The notes beneath the pieces are model-generated. The model did not search any database. It worked only from the letters and a program-made list of their open reading frames with translations, and was not told the origin of the DNA. From contig NZ_JNJP01000011.1 of NCBI RefSeq assembly GCF_000701705.1, positions 11,410 to 75,409 on the forward strand: a DNA stretch of 64,000 nucleotides. The letters are read 5' to 3'. Below, in pieces: positions 7,315 through 16,811 of this stretch. Numbering within the stretch: the stretch's first letter is position 1; each line of letters opens with the position of its first letter. This DNA is from Bilophila wadsworthia ATCC 49260. Its GTDB lineage: Bacteria; Desulfobacterota; Desulfovibrionia; Desulfovibrionales; Desulfovibrionaceae. A program made the translations under genes and the position numbers.

Positions 7315-8618
7315 TGGAAGCCCTTTCCCCCGCGAACATCGGCCTTCTGCTGTTCGGCATCTTCTTCGTGCTGCTCCTTATCGGCAGCCCGATCATGGTC
7401 GCCCTCGGCGTTGCGACCATGGCCTGCTTCATCGTGCTCGACATTGACCTCAGCCTGATGATCGAACGAGCCTTCGCCTCGCTGACGGCCTTCCCGCTCA
7501 TGGCGTTGCCGGCGTTCGTCCTAGCGGGCTCGCTCATGGAGGCGGCAGGCGTGTCCAGACGTCTCGTGCATGTCGCCGAAAACATCGTAGGCCCCACGCC
7601 CGGCGGCCTAGCGATTTCCACCACGCTCTCCTGCGTCTTCTTCGGTGCCATCTCCGGCTCCGGCCCCGCGACGACCGCCGCCGTCGGCATGCTCATGATC
7701 CCGGCCATGGCCAAACGCGGCTACAACATCGGGTATGCGGCCGCCGCCACAGCCACCGCGGGCGGCATCGGCATCATCATCCCGCCAAGCATTCCCATGG
7801 TCATCTACGGCGTGTCCGGCCAGCAGAGCATCTCCAAGATGTTCATGGCCGGCATCATCCCGGGCATCCTCATCGCCATCGGCCTCAGTATCATGCACTT
7901 CTTCCTGTGCCGGAACCTGAAGACCGATGGGCTGAAATGGTCCATAGAGTCCTTCATCCACTCCCTGCGTGACGGCTTCTGGTCCATCCTCGCCCCGGTG
8001 ATCATCCTCGGCGGCATCTACGCCGGCATCTTCACCCCGACGGAAGCCGCGGTCGTAGCCATTTTTTACACCATCCTCGTGGGTATCTTCATCCATAGGG
8101 AACTGACGCTGAAAAGCTTCATGGCTTCCCTCAAGACCACGTCATGGCTGACGGGCCGCGTACTCGTGCTCGTCTTCACGGCAACAGCTTTCGGCTACCT
8201 GCTCACCTCGTACCGGATCCCGGTGGAAATCGCCAACTGGATCCTGTCCTTCACCAACAATGTGAACCTGGTGTGGTTCCTCGTGGTCGTTCTCCTCCTG
8301 TTCCTCGGGATGTTCATGGAAACCCTCGCCATCATCATGCTGGTGACGCCTGTTCTGCTGCCCATCATGACAGCATATGGGGTCGATCCGATCCATTTCG
8401 GCATCATCCTCATCTGTTGCTGCGGCATCGGGTTCTCCACGCCGCCGCTGGGCGAAAACATGTTCATCGCCTCCGGCATCGCCAATGTTTCCCTTGAGGA
8501 AATATCCCTCAAGGCGCTGCCCCTCGTGGCGATCAACATCGCCGTCATCGCCATTCTGGTGATGTTCCCGGATATCGTGCTCTTCCTGCCCAACCTCATG
8601 GGTACCGGGCTGCAATAA
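7311..8618 (+). CDS. dctM: TRAP transporter large permease (DctM family)
   Basis: A 435-residue protein of about twelve hydrophobic segments, matching the size of DctM/SiaM-type permeases. Typical motifs are GAISGSGPATTAAVG (about 116-130), IIPPSIPMVIYG (about 155-166) and PTEAAVVAIFY (about 243-253), and the paired C-terminal region ETLAIIMLVTPVLLPI. It carries the Na+-driven translocation pathway. The start overlaps the dctQ stop by four bases, so the two are coupled. It is the only large permease here and must serve both flanking binding proteins if both are active. Confidence 0.95.
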   Translation: MMEALSPANIGLLLFGIFFVLLLIGSPIMVALGVATMACFIVLDIDLSLMIERAFASLTAFPLMALPAFVLAGSLMEAAGVSRRLVHVAENIVGPTPGGLAISTTLSCVFFGAISGSGPATTAAVGMLMIPAMAKRGYNIGYAAAATATAGGIGIIIPPSIPMVIYGVSGQQSISKMFMAGIIPGILIAIGLSIMHFFLCRNLKTDGLKWSIESFIHSLRDGFWSILAPVIILGGIYAGIFTPTEAAVVAIFYTILVGIFIHRELTLKSFMASLKTTSWLTGRVLVLVFTATAFGYLLTSYRIPVEIANWILSFTNNVNLVWFLVVVLLLFLGMFMETLAIIMLVTPVLLPIMTAYGVDPIHFGIILICCCGIGFSTPPLGENMFIASGIANVSLEEISLKALPLVAINIAVIAILVMFPDIVLFLPNLMGTGLQ

Positions 8619-8685
8619 CTGCCGGGCGGCGGGGCCCTCCCGCCGCCTTCGCTTCACACAAGCCAATCAGAAAGAAGAGAATGCT

Positions 8686-9696
8686 ATGAGCTGCAAAACC
8701 ATCGTTTCCTTGCTGATGGCGGGGTTCTTCCTGTGCGCCGCCTCCGCTTCCGCCGCGCCGCACACGACGCTGACGATCGCCATGGGCGATCCCGAAAGCT
8801 CCGAAATGGGCGTCGTGGGCAATGCGTTCAAAAAATATGTGGAAGACAAGACCAACGGCGCCATCCAGGTTGTCTGCATTTACGGCGGCTCGCCGGGCGA
8901 CGACGAAGGGGAACGTTTCCGCAAGGTCCAGAAGGGCACGCTCGACATGGCCCTTGGCGGCATCGCCAACATCGTGCCCCTTGAAAAGAAGCTGGGACTT
9001 CTGACCCTGCCCTACCTGTTCGCCAACCTGAACGAGGTCGTGGCCGGGACCAACGGCGCCCCTGCGGAACTGCTGAACAAGTACGCCACCGAAGCCGGGT
9101 TCCGTATCCTGACGTGGACGTACACGGGATTCCGCTTCATCTCCAACGACAAGCACCCGATTACCAAACTGAGCGATATGAAGGGGTTGAAATTCCGCGT
9201 GCCTCAAAGCGCGGTCATGATCGCCACCTACAAGGCGTTCGGGGCTATCCCGTCCCTCATCCCGTGGTCCATGACCTTCAACGCCCTCCAGTCCGGCGAC
9301 GTCGACGGCCAGTGTTACGGCTACATCGGCTTCCGGGCCATGAAGTTCAACGAAGCCAACCAGCGCTACCTGACCGAGGTGCACTACACCTACCATCTCC
9401 AGCCGCTGGTGATCAGCGAGCGCGTTTTCGAAAAACTGACGCCCGAAGTCCGTCAGATCCTGATCGATGCGGGCAAGTACGCGCAGGAAAAATCCCTGCT
9501 GTTCCAGGTCGAGCAGGCCGAGGCCTCCAAGCGGGAACTCGTGGCCGGAGGGCTCAAGGTTTCCCAGCTCGAAGACGAAGAACAGTGGAAAAAAGTCGCC
9601 ATTGAAAAGGTGTGGCCTGAAATGGCGGACTTCGTGGGCGGCAAGGATGCCATCAACGAATATCTGAAGGCTTGCGGCAAGCAGCCCTGGAACTAA
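8686..9696 (+). CDS. dctP: TRAP transporter substrate-binding protein (DctP family), copy 2
   Basis: A 336-residue paralogue of the binding protein at 5518; by eye about three quarters of residues agree. The signal peptide ends SASA-AP at about residue 23. The ligand Arg motif KFRVPQSAV is kept, but the loop that follows differs (GAIPSLIPWSMTFNALQSGD here, GGSPTPISWAETFTALQQGV in copy 1). That loop lines the ligand pocket in TRAP proteins, so the two may prefer different ligands. It sits 67 bases after dctM with GAAAGAAGAG before the ATG and ends at a strong terminator. Confidence 0.93.
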   Translation: MSCKTIVSLLMAGFFLCAASASAAPHTTLTIAMGDPESSEMGVVGNAFKKYVEDKTNGAIQVVCIYGGSPGDDEGERFRKVQKGTLDMALGGIANIVPLEKKLGLLTLPYLFANLNEVVAGTNGAPAELLNKYATEAGFRILTWTYTGFRFISNDKHPITKLSDMKGLKFRVPQSAVMIATYKAFGAIPSLIPWSMTFNALQSGDVDGQCYGYIGFRAMKFNEANQRYLTEVHYTYHLQPLVISERVFEKLTPEVRQILIDAGKYAQEKSLLFQVEQAEASKRELVAGGLKVSQLEDEEQWKKVAIEKVWPEMADFVGGKDAINEYLKACGKQPWN

Positions 9697-9711
9697 ACGA
9701 CATTCCCCCAC

Positions 9712-9747
9712 AAAAAAGCCCGGACGGTTTTTGTCCGGGCTTTTTTT
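9712..9747. terminator. Bidirectional terminator between dctP copy 2 and the EamA gene
   Basis: AAAAGCCCGGAC (9714-9725) with GTCCGGGC (9733-9740) followed by seven T; six A precede the stem, so it also works on the minus strand for the convergent EamA gene. Confidence 0.9.
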
Positions 9748-9789
9748 GCGGGAAGAGGGAAAACGCCGTTGCCCGTCTGCGGAAAGGCG

Positions 9790-10764
9790 TCAGGCCCGGC
9801 CCTGCTTCCAGCACCATACCTTTCCGAGTGCCATCGCGGGAATCATGGACAAGGCAGGGATAAGCGAAACCAGCGAACCCGCGAGGATAAACAGGACGCC
9901 CACCACCATGCTCACCGGAATGGCTTCCTGCAGAAAAAACAAGGCCAGCACGGGCGCGAGGGCGGGCTTGAAGAAGAAGACCAATGAGGCGGTGATCGGA
10001 GAGGTCGCCTCCATCGCCATAAAGTAGCAGGCAAAGCCCGCCCCGGTCACGCCGACGCAGATGTACAGCATCATCAGCGCGCTGAACGGGGTATACCCGG
10101 AAAGCAGGGGGATATCCGCGAAAAGGCCGAGCCCGATGTCCGCGAGAACCCCGGCGACCGCCGAGAGGCGGCTGACCGCGACGATGGCCGCCATTTCAAG
10201 GCTGGCGAACAGGAAGCTCCCGCATGTCACGACCACGCCGGAATACTTGGCGCACATTTTGGTCCCGAGCACGGCATACAGGGCGAACACCGCCGTGGAC
10301 AGCAGGGTAAACGTGATGCCCGCCGTGCTGATGGACGTATCCAGAGGATTGATCAGGATAAGGATGCCGAGGCATTCCAGCACCAGCGCCATGACGTGCT
10401 GGCGCAGGATCTGCGTGCGCAGGATGAGCCCGGCGAAAACGAGCACGAACACGGGATTGCAGCTGAACAGGACGGCGACGACCGAGGCGTTCGTGTTCTC
10501 CACGGCGAGCTGATACAAGGTCATGCTGACCACAATCCCCAGAAAGCCGAGCCCGGCCAGTTTAACGAGGCTCAAGCCGTCGATCCGGACACCGCGCTTC
10601 CTGAGCATCCGCCTGGCGAACGGGATAAGGACAAGGCCGCCGATGAGAAACCGCGTGAGGTTCAACTGGACAGGATTAAACAGTCCGGCAACTTCCTTGA
10701 GCGCGATTTCCATCGTGCTGAAAAACAGCGTTGCCAGTGCAATAAACAGGTAACCTCTTTTCAT
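9790..10764 (-). CDS. EamA/DMT family transporter
   Basis: A 324-residue inner-membrane protein with ten hydrophobic segments arranged as two EamA repeats (about residues 5-140 and 155-290), typical of drug/metabolite exporters. Motifs include PVQLNLTRFLIGGLVLIPFA in the first repeat and SPITASLVFFFKPALAPV in the second. The frame is open further upstream, but the ATG at 10764 (MKRGYLFIALATLFF) follows AAGGGG by about 10 bases and starts directly with helix 1. The substrate is not predictable. It lies 168 bases downstream of a LysR gene on the same strand, which is its likely regulator. Confidence 0.88.
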   Translation of the reverse strand: MKRGYLFIALATLFFSTMEIALKEVAGLFNPVQLNLTRFLIGGLVLIPFARRMLRKRGVRIDGLSLVKLAGLGFLGIVVSMTLYQLAVENTNASVVAVLFSCNPVFVLVFAGLILRTQILRQHVMALVLECLGILILINPLDTSISTAGITFTLLSTAVFALYAVLGTKMCAKYSGVVVTCGSFLFASLEMAAIVAVSRLSAVAGVLADIGLGLFADIPLLSGYTPFSALMMLYICVGVTGAGFACYFMAMEATSPITASLVFFFKPALAPVLALFFLQEAIPVSMVVGVLFILAGSLVSLIPALSMIPAMALGKVWCWKQGRA

Positions 10765-10932
10765 AATGGCATATCCCCTTACTGCAAAACCGGCGTCCCC
10801 TCGCGCGACGGCCATTCTGGCCGTACGCCTCCGCAACGTGGGCGCCTCCTGCCTCCCGTTCGTACGCTACGCCCATTCATGCGTAAAATGAAATATACTC
10901 ATGAGAAACATGCCCTTAAGTTAATGATTCGA

Positions 10933-11871
10933 TCAGCCTGGACCACACTTTTCCCGCGGTTGCTCACCTCCGGCCTCTTCAGTTCCTTTTCCGGTCAGGC
11001 AACGTATGAAGGCATGGCCCGCGTGTGAAATCTGGCTTCGCTTTCTGGTCACCACAGCAATGGCCCGCTTCGGTATCTTATGCGTTGTCTGGAGCTCGAA
11101 GACGCTTCCCGCCCTGAGGCTCTCCTCCGCAAATCGCCGCACGGTTATGCCCACCCCCAACCCTCGCTCCGCAAAAGGTACGATCAGCACCGTCGTCGCC
11201 AGTTCGCATTCCGGGTCAAGCACAACGCCGTGCGACTGGAAAAACGCATCCAGATACGCCCGGGTGCTGGTCCCCTTTTCCGGGCACACGATAGGGAGCT
11301 TGGCAACCTCATCCGGCGAGAGCACGGAGCCTTCCAGATGGCGAAATGTGTTACCCGCGATAAACGTATCCTGAACCCTGCAAACGGGGATTATGTCCAG
11401 ATCCTCGTTTTCTTCCACTGGCGAAAACACGACGCCCAGATCGATCCGGCGGGCCCGCAGCGAGGCAATCGTTTCAGGCGTCGATGCCGTGATGGTGCTG
11501 ATGCGGACCTTGGGATAATCCTTATGGAACCGCTCCAGATACGGGAGCAGGAAGGCATGCATGATCATATCGGAGGAACCAATATGGATGCTCCCCCAGT
11601 CCAGATGCAGCATGGCCTGAATCTTCTTTTCCCCGATGGCGATCTGCTCGCAGGCCTGCGCAACGTGCTGGTAGAGCACTTCCCCTTCAGGCGTGAGCCG
11701 CATTCCTTTGTGCATCCGATAAAACAACGCGCAGCCGAGTACCTTTTCAAGCTGCCGTATGCACTTGCTCACCGCCGGTTGCGAAAGGAACAACGCCTTG
11801 GCCGCAAGGGTAATGCTCCCGAGCCTCGCCACGTGATAAAAGACCTTGTAGTATTCAAACGAGACGTTCAT
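10933..11871 (-). CDS. LysR family transcriptional regulator
   Basis: 312 residues. The N-terminal winged helix-turn-helix is clear (residues 1-60: YYKVFYHVARLGSITLAAKA then LFLSQPAVSKCIRQLEKVLG), followed by a periplasmic-binding-like effector domain (about 90-295). The ATG at 11871 has AAGGA at good distance; the ATG 9 bases upstream sits directly on that site and is less likely. The tail is Gly/Glu-rich. Same-strand placement before the EamA exporter suggests it controls that gene, although most LysR regulators are divergent from their target. Confidence 0.92.
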   Translation of the reverse strand: MNVSFEYYKVFYHVARLGSITLAAKALFLSQPAVSKCIRQLEKVLGCALFYRMHKGMRLTPEGEVLYQHVAQACEQIAIGEKKIQAMLHLDWGSIHIGSSDMIMHAFLLPYLERFHKDYPKVRISTITASTPETIASLRARRIDLGVVFSPVEENEDLDIIPVCRVQDTFIAGNTFRHLEGSVLSPDEVAKLPIVCPEKGTSTRAYLDAFFQSHGVVLDPECELATTVLIVPFAERGLGVGITVRRFAEESLRAGSVFELQTTHKIPKRAIAVVTRKRSQISHAGHAFIRCLTGKGTEEAGGEQPREKCGPG

Positions 11872-12202
11872 GCCCACCATCCTTGTTCAGCCGATTCCCC
11901 CTGCATTGACATGCAACAGCCCGGCAAGGCAACCCTTTTCGACAGATTGAAGGAAAAGCGCGTCTTTCCGCCGCTGCCCACCCTCCTCTAACGTGCGGAT
12001 CAAAGCGGCTTCCCCAAGCGCTGGGTTCCGCGGCCCCCAGAAAAGAACCCTCAGCAGCCGAAACAAACAGGTTTCTCCTCCCCTTCCATAGCAAGGAATG
12101 CGGCTCCTCCCCACTCGGGCCATCCGTAACGCCCGCACAGGGAAAAAGGCCGGGACCCCATGCGGACAGGCGAAAAAATTTCACTGAATCGCAAAAAAAA
12201 GC
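11872..12202. other. Intergenic region between LysR and tRNA-Leu
   Basis: I see no gene here. The stretch is GC-rich, lacks frames with ribosome binding sites, and ends in an A-run and the tRNA promoter. Confidence 0.5.
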
Positions 12203-12231
12203 TTGCCAGCCGCCTCTGTTTTGCATATACC
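12203..12231 (+). promoter_or_regulatory. Promoter of tRNA-Leu
   Basis: TTGCCA (12203-12208), 17-base spacer, TATACC (12226-12231), ending 9 bases before the mature tRNA. Confidence 0.65.
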
Positions 12232-12240
12232 TCTTTTCGC

Positions 12241-12325
12241 GCCGAGGTGGTGGAATTGGTAGACACGCTATCTTGAGGTGGTAGTGGGAATTCCTGTGCG
12301 GGTTCGAGTCCCGCCCTCGGCACCA
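12241..12325 (+). tRNA. tRNA-Leu(GAG)
   Basis: An 85-nt class II tRNA. The acceptor arms GCCGAGG (12241-12247) and CCTCGGC (12315-12321) pair fully, the anticodon stem CTATC/GGTAG encloses TTGAGGT (anticodon GAG), there is a long variable arm, the T arm contains GGTTCGAGTCC, and CCA is encoded. A P4-type integrase remnant starts 188 bases downstream, so the 3' end of this tRNA is the probable attachment site of a lost island. Confidence 0.95.
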
Positions 12326-12512
12326 TATCGAAGTTCGGTAAAACCCGTTAAGGTTCACAAAGCCTTGGCGGGCTTTACTTTTATGCTGTTTGCATGTTCG
12401 CCAACGTTCATTGGTGTCCGTGTACATCCACGCTTTTTGTCGGTATTATTGACGGTACTAGGTGGCGGCGCAATACCGTCACCGGAAAAATACCGTCAGA
12501 GGGAATACCGTC

Positions 12513-12935
12513 ATGCCGCTATCAGACGTATATCTGCGAAAACTCAAGGCCGGAGACAAGCCGAAACACGCCGACGGTGGCGGGCTATACCTGTTTCTTT
12601 CGCCTGCCGGGGGGATGCTCTGGCGCATGGACTACCGTTTTGAAGGCAAGCGCAAGACTCTAAGTTTTGGTTCCTACCCCGCTGTGGGGCTGAAGGATGC
12701 CCGCGCACGCCACGAGGAAGCCAAAAAGCAGCTTGCCGCTGGCATAGGCCCCGCTGCGGAAAAAAAGCGGGGGAAGGTTCAGGCCGCCATTGAAGAGAAG
12801 GCAGCGGCCTTGACCTTTGAGGCCGTGGCCCGTGACTGGTTCAGCAAGAAGCGCACGGCATGGACGGAAAGCCACCAGAAGAAAATCCTTTCCCGGCTGG
12901 AGAACCAGCTTTTCCCCCATATCGGGAACAAATAG
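12513..12935 (+). pseudogene. Truncated P4-type tyrosine recombinase (integrase) N-terminus
   Basis: The product would be 140 residues of the N-terminal DUF4102/arm-binding domain of phage P4-type integrases (about 400 residues when whole): MPLSDVYLRKLKAGDKPKH, then GGGLYLFLSPAGGMLWRMDYRF and KTLSFGSYPAVGLKDARAR. It breaks at a TAG (12933). The six codons after the stop read I-S-A-L-E-A, which continues the normal FPHIGNK-x-ISALEA family pattern, so the stop looks like a nonsense mutation of a sense codon. The frame then runs into an IS5-family element. The catalytic R-H-R-Y domain is absent. Its place beside tRNA-Leu is standard for this family. Confidence 0.9.
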
Positions 12936-12954
12936 ATTTCCGCCTTGGAAGCTA

Positions 12955-13787
12955 GGGGCAGGACCCGTTATTTTCAAGGGAAGGAAAACAGGGGATGCAG
13001 GAGGCACGGAGGTGTCCCATGCATACCCTGTTTTATCTTTCCGAAAGCCTAGTTAGAGCGTATCAAACCGCTCTTTCCCCGTTCTCACGGTGCTCCCGTG
13101 TGGATGACAGGCGTGTCGTCAGCGGCATTATCTACGCCATCAAGCACGGACTTCAGTGGCAGGATGCACCTGATGAATACGGCCCCCACAAAACGCGTAC
13201 AATCGCTTTGTCAGGTGGAGCAGGATCGGTGTTTTCAATAAAATTTTCATTGAGTTGACAAATAAAACACCTTTTGATGGCTCCCTGATGATCGCTCCAT
13301 CCATCTCAAGGCTCACCGCACGGCGGCAAGCCTGCTCAAAAAGGGGATTCTCCACGTCTTATAGAACGAACAAAAGTTGGCCTGAATTCCAAATTCCATA
13401 TTGTTTGTGACGGGCATGGGCGTCCTGTCCTGCTTTTGCTGACTGAAGGACAGGTCAGCGACGACAAGGGTGCAGCCATCCTCCAGCATTTCCTCCCCGA
13501 TAACAGTACGTTTTTGGCAGACGGAGGCTACGACGCAACGTGGTTGCTTGAATCTCTGAAAGCCAGAGGGATGACGGTCTGCATGCCACCCCGAAAAACT
13601 GGAAATGAAGCATTTCCCTTTGACAACACGCTGTATAAGCAACGGTATCTTATTGAAAATACATTCAGCAGGCTGAAGGACTGGCGACGTATCGCGACCA
13701 GGTATGACCGCTGTGCCCATACCTTTTTCTCAGCTATCTGCCTTGCTGTTACCGTTATCTTTTATCTTAATTAAGGAGTCCTGCCCC
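12955..13787 (+). mobile_element. Degenerate IS5-family insertion sequence (IS427-like), 833 bp
   Basis: Terminal inverted repeats GGGGCAGGAC (12955-12964) and GTCCTGCCCC (13778-13787) are perfect and are flanked by TA on both sides (12953-12954, 13788-13789), the 2-base target duplication of IS427-type elements. Size fits the group (about 830 bp). Inside is a broken transposase gene. The element landed just after the integrase fragment. Confidence 0.92.
13019..13774 (+). pseudogene. IS5-family transposase, multiply frameshifted
   Basis: Reading across frames recovers a whole DDE transposase: MHTLFYLSESLV and VDDRRVVSGIIYAIKHGLQW in the first frame, YNRFVRWSRIGVFNKIF after a one-base loss near 13198, HLKAHRTAASLLKKGILH after a further shift near 13293, then ERTKVGLNSKFHIVCDGHGRP and RLKDWRRIATRYDRCAHTFF in the last frame. 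The MIDATHLKAH block that carries the first catalytic Asp is damaged at the second shift. At least three shifts make this an inactive copy, beyond the single programmed shift that some relatives use. Confidence 0.9.
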
Positions 13788-13825
13788 TAGCTCCTCCTCT
13801 TCCGCTGTTCTCTATCTCCACAAAT

Positions 13826-13862
13826 AAAAAAGAGTTGCGGCCTCATTCCACAACTCTTTTTT
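13826..13862. terminator. Bidirectional terminator after the hybrid histidine kinase
   Basis: AAAAAAGAGTTG (13826-13837) and CAACTCTTTTTT (13851-13862) form a perfect 12-bp stem with A and T tracts on both sides; it ends the minus-strand kinase transcript. Confidence 0.85.
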
Positions 13863-13910
13863 CAATCCCATTCCGGATGCCGCAGGCATTGACGGAGCAA
13901 TACCGCCACA

Positions 13911-16634
13911 TCACGGCCGGTTTCCTTTATCATATTCCAGCCAGTAGTGCAGTGCCGCGCAAATGGAATCCATATCCACAGGCTTGTTAAAATGCGTGTT
14001 CATGCCGCACTGCAGGGATCGTTGGATGTCGTCCGCAAAGGCGTTCGCGGACAGGGCGAAAATCGGAATACGCCGCGCGTCTTCCCTTGTCATGCCGCGT
14101 ATGTGCCGTGTGGCTTCAAGGCCGTCCATAACCGGCATACGGACATCCATCAGGATAGCGGCGTATTCCCCCGGTTCGGATTCCGCAAAGAGCCCCACCG
14201 CAACCTTGCCGTTCTCGGCCCAGACGACGGAGAGATTCCTTGACTCCAGAAGCGTTTTGAGGATCTCGGCATTCAGATCGTTATCTTCGGCAATCAGGAT
14301 CTTTTCACGGTTAAAACGGACTTCCTCCGGCATGGCCGGAACATCAAAGGCGTGCCTATGATGGGTCACCACTAAGAGCATATCACGCAGATGCTCCCGC
14401 AATACGGGTTTGTTGATAAAATAATCCACGCCGGCGGTACGGGCAGGGGCTTCCATCCCCCTCCAATCACAGGCCGACATGGCGATGGGGGTCGTGGCCT
14501 TTCCAACGATTTCCCTGATATGCCGGACCGTTTCCATATCGTCCATGCCCGGCGTTTCCCAATCGATCAGGATCATGCCGTAATCCCGCCGCCTCTCCCG
14601 GGCTTGCCGCACACAGACGACGCCCTCTTCGCCGGAAAGCACGAAGGACGCTTCAACCGCCATACGGCGCAGCAGTACCGCCGTATGCTCACAGGCAGCC
14701 CTGTCATCGCCTATGACCAGCACTCGCACGCTCTCGGATTGTTCCAAGGCGTCCTTATCCCATCCGTACAGCGCCCCCTCGAACAGCCCGAGCGGTATGT
14801 CCACGGAAAAAGACGACCCCTTTCCTTGCTCGCTCTCCACGCGAATGGTCCCGTCCATCAGCTGGACGAAGCTCCTGACAATGGCCAGGCCAAGCCCTGA
14901 TCCCGAAAGGCCCCGCTGATCCGTCATCTCCTGCTCGAACGGCTGGAACATCCTTTCCTGAAAGCTCTTGCTCATGCCGATCCCATTATCGGAAATGACG
15001 AACCGTATGAGTTCCCGATGCCCGACTTTTTGGACTGGCGTGATGTTGAATTCGATCCTGCCCTTTTCGGGCGCAAACTTCAGGGCGTTGGACAGCAAGT
15101 TCATCAAGACTTGCTTGATGCGCAGGGGATCGCCGACATAGATCTTCTCAAGGAGCGGAGAGGCAAACAGGTTGAATATTATGCCCTTCGCCACCGCGCT
15201 GCCGTATGTGAACGAGCTGACGGAGCTGACGAGTTCATCAAAATCAAACGGTTCGGAAGCCAAGCTCATCTTGCCGCTTTCGATCTTGGCGACGTCCAAG
15301 ACGTCATTGATGAGCGACAGCAGGAAACGGGACGACAAGGCGATATTGTTCAGGCACTCGCTGAGCCGTTCGGGGTTGCCCACGTTCATGCCCGCAATGG
15401 CCGCCATGCCGATGATCGCGTTCATCGGCGTTCTGATGTCGTGCGACATCCGGGAAAGGAACTCGCTTTTGGCATGGTTGGCCTGTTCGGCGGCAACGAG
15501 CGCCATACGCAACGTAGCCTTCTGGCGCTCCTCTTCCTCAACGTCTTTGGCGCAAAAGAGGAGCATCCGCCTTACGGGGTCAAAAAGATACGCCCGTAAG
15601 CAATGCCACCGGGCTTGCCCGTTGCCCATGAGCACACGATACTTGAGCTCATGGGACAGCCCCGGCGTGCCATTTTCCCAGGCAAGGCGTTCCAGTTTGA
15701 AAAAGGCCCGGTAAGCCTCCACATCATCAGGATGGACGACCGTTTCGCTCCGGAGCCGCACCAGCTCGCTGAAAACGCCCTGCATCCCGCTTCCGATCAT
15801 GCTGTTCCGACCCGAAAAAAAGTACTCGTACCTGTCCGCCGGGATGTCGACCAACAAGATCCATTCGTAGTCGTGGTTGACCGTGAACCTGCAAACATCC
15901 TGGACGGTTTTGGTCTTTTCCTCCATGTTTTTCAGGTCGGTGCAGTCCGAGACGTAGCCGTACACGATGGTCCCGTCCACCGTTTTGACAAACGAACACT
16001 GCGTGAGGAGCCAGCGGACCTTGCCGTCCCGCCTGATGACTTTCATCTCGAAGCCGACGGAGGACTTTCCGTCTTCATAGGCCGTCCTGATCAAGTCGTT
16101 AAAGCGTTGGAGGTGGTCGGGGTGAATAAGCTCGCTCCCCCTGATATCCGGAGCCGTTTTCATCTGGTCCTGCGTATACCCGTGCATCGCGCAAAACCCT
16201 TCCGAAACGTAAAAGAACGAGAAGTGCTCGTCCATGACGAACTGGAAAATACCTATGGGCGCGTTGCTTTTCAGGAATTCGAGCATTTCCTTGTCCCGGT
16301 ACGTGGACGTCACGTCATGAATCCGGGACAACTCGAGCATACCCGATTTGGTATGAAACCGGCTGATACCATCGACTTCATAAAAACGCCCTTCCCCCGT
16401 GAACAGTACAGGGGCCTTGCCGCTCCTGTTGAACCGTGGGCGCCGGGAAACGGATAGGAGGGACGCGAGTGGTTTACCTATGCAGGCATCTTCGGCTTTC
16501 CCTACAATATCCAGCGTGTGCCCGTTCGCAAACACGAAACGCCCGTCCTCGTCCGTGATCACCATCGGGACATCGGCCATATCCACAACGAACTTGAGAG
16601 CATCCAGCGAGGAATCATGCGGCGAAAGCTTCAT
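13911..16634 (-). CDS. PAS-rich hybrid sensor histidine kinase with two receiver domains
   Basis: About 907 residues, no obvious membrane span, so probably cytoplasmic. Order: PAS (about 10-105), PAS (about 120-240), PAS-fold (about 260-375), HisKA with phospho-acceptor motif SRMSHDIRTPMNAIIGM (about 400), HATPase with DNGIGM and GSGLGLAIV (about 510-625), a first receiver with the phosphorylatable Asp in MILIDWETPGMD, and a second, canonical receiver (ILIAEDNDLNAEILKTLL, ILMDVRMPVMDG, FNKP) at the C-terminus. The ATG at 16634 (MKLSPHDSSLDAL) has GGAG upstream; an ATG 13 codons earlier is possible. A related kinase precedes it on the same strand 177 bases away. The output partner is not in view. 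Confidence 0.93.
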   Translation of the reverse strand: MKLSPHDSSLDALKFVVDMADVPMVITDEDGRFVFANGHTLDIVGKAEDACIGKPLASLLSVSRRPRFNRSGKAPVLFTGEGRFYEVDGISRFHTKSGMLELSRIHDVTSTYRDKEMLEFLKSNAPIGIFQFVMDEHFSFFYVSEGFCAMHGYTQDQMKTAPDIRGSELIHPDHLQRFNDLIRTAYEDGKSSVGFEMKVIRRDGKVRWLLTQCSFVKTVDGTIVYGYVSDCTDLKNMEEKTKTVQDVCRFTVNHDYEWILLVDIPADRYEYFFSGRNSMIGSGMQGVFSELVRLRSETVVHPDDVEAYRAFFKLERLAWENGTPGLSHELKYRVLMGNGQARWHCLRAYLFDPVRRMLLFCAKDVEEEERQKATLRMALVAAEQANHAKSEFLSRMSHDIRTPMNAIIGMAAIAGMNVGNPERLSECLNNIALSSRFLLSLINDVLDVAKIESGKMSLASEPFDFDELVSSVSSFTYGSAVAKGIIFNLFASPLLEKIYVGDPLRIKQVLMNLLSNALKFAPEKGRIEFNITPVQKVGHRELIRFVISDNGIGMSKSFQERMFQPFEQEMTDQRGLSGSGLGLAIVRSFVQLMDGTIRVESEQGKGSSFSVDIPLGLFEGALYGWDKDALEQSESVRVLVIGDDRAACEHTAVLLRRMAVEASFVLSGEEGVVCVRQARERRRDYGMILIDWETPGMDDMETVRHIREIVGKATTPIAMSACDWRGMEAPARTAGVDYFINKPVLREHLRDMLLVVTHHRHAFDVPAMPEEVRFNREKILIAEDNDLNAEILKTLLESRNLSVVWAENGKVAVGLFAESEPGEYAAILMDVRMPVMDGLEATRHIRGMTREDARRIPIFALSANAFADDIQRSLQCGMNTHFNKPVDMDSICAALHYWLEYDKGNRP

Positions 16635-16811
16635 TTGCCCACCCACTCCGACAGGAGGATCCACTCCCCTCATAGGGACAGCGCTGCATCAATATAAAAG
16701 GGACAGCCAGCCTTTTGTCCCTTCTCAGTTCCCTTCCCCACACCTCATTTTTCCTTGCGGAAGGAAACCCCATCACCCTTCGCACAAGAAGGCATTCAAC
16801 CCGCCGGGCCG

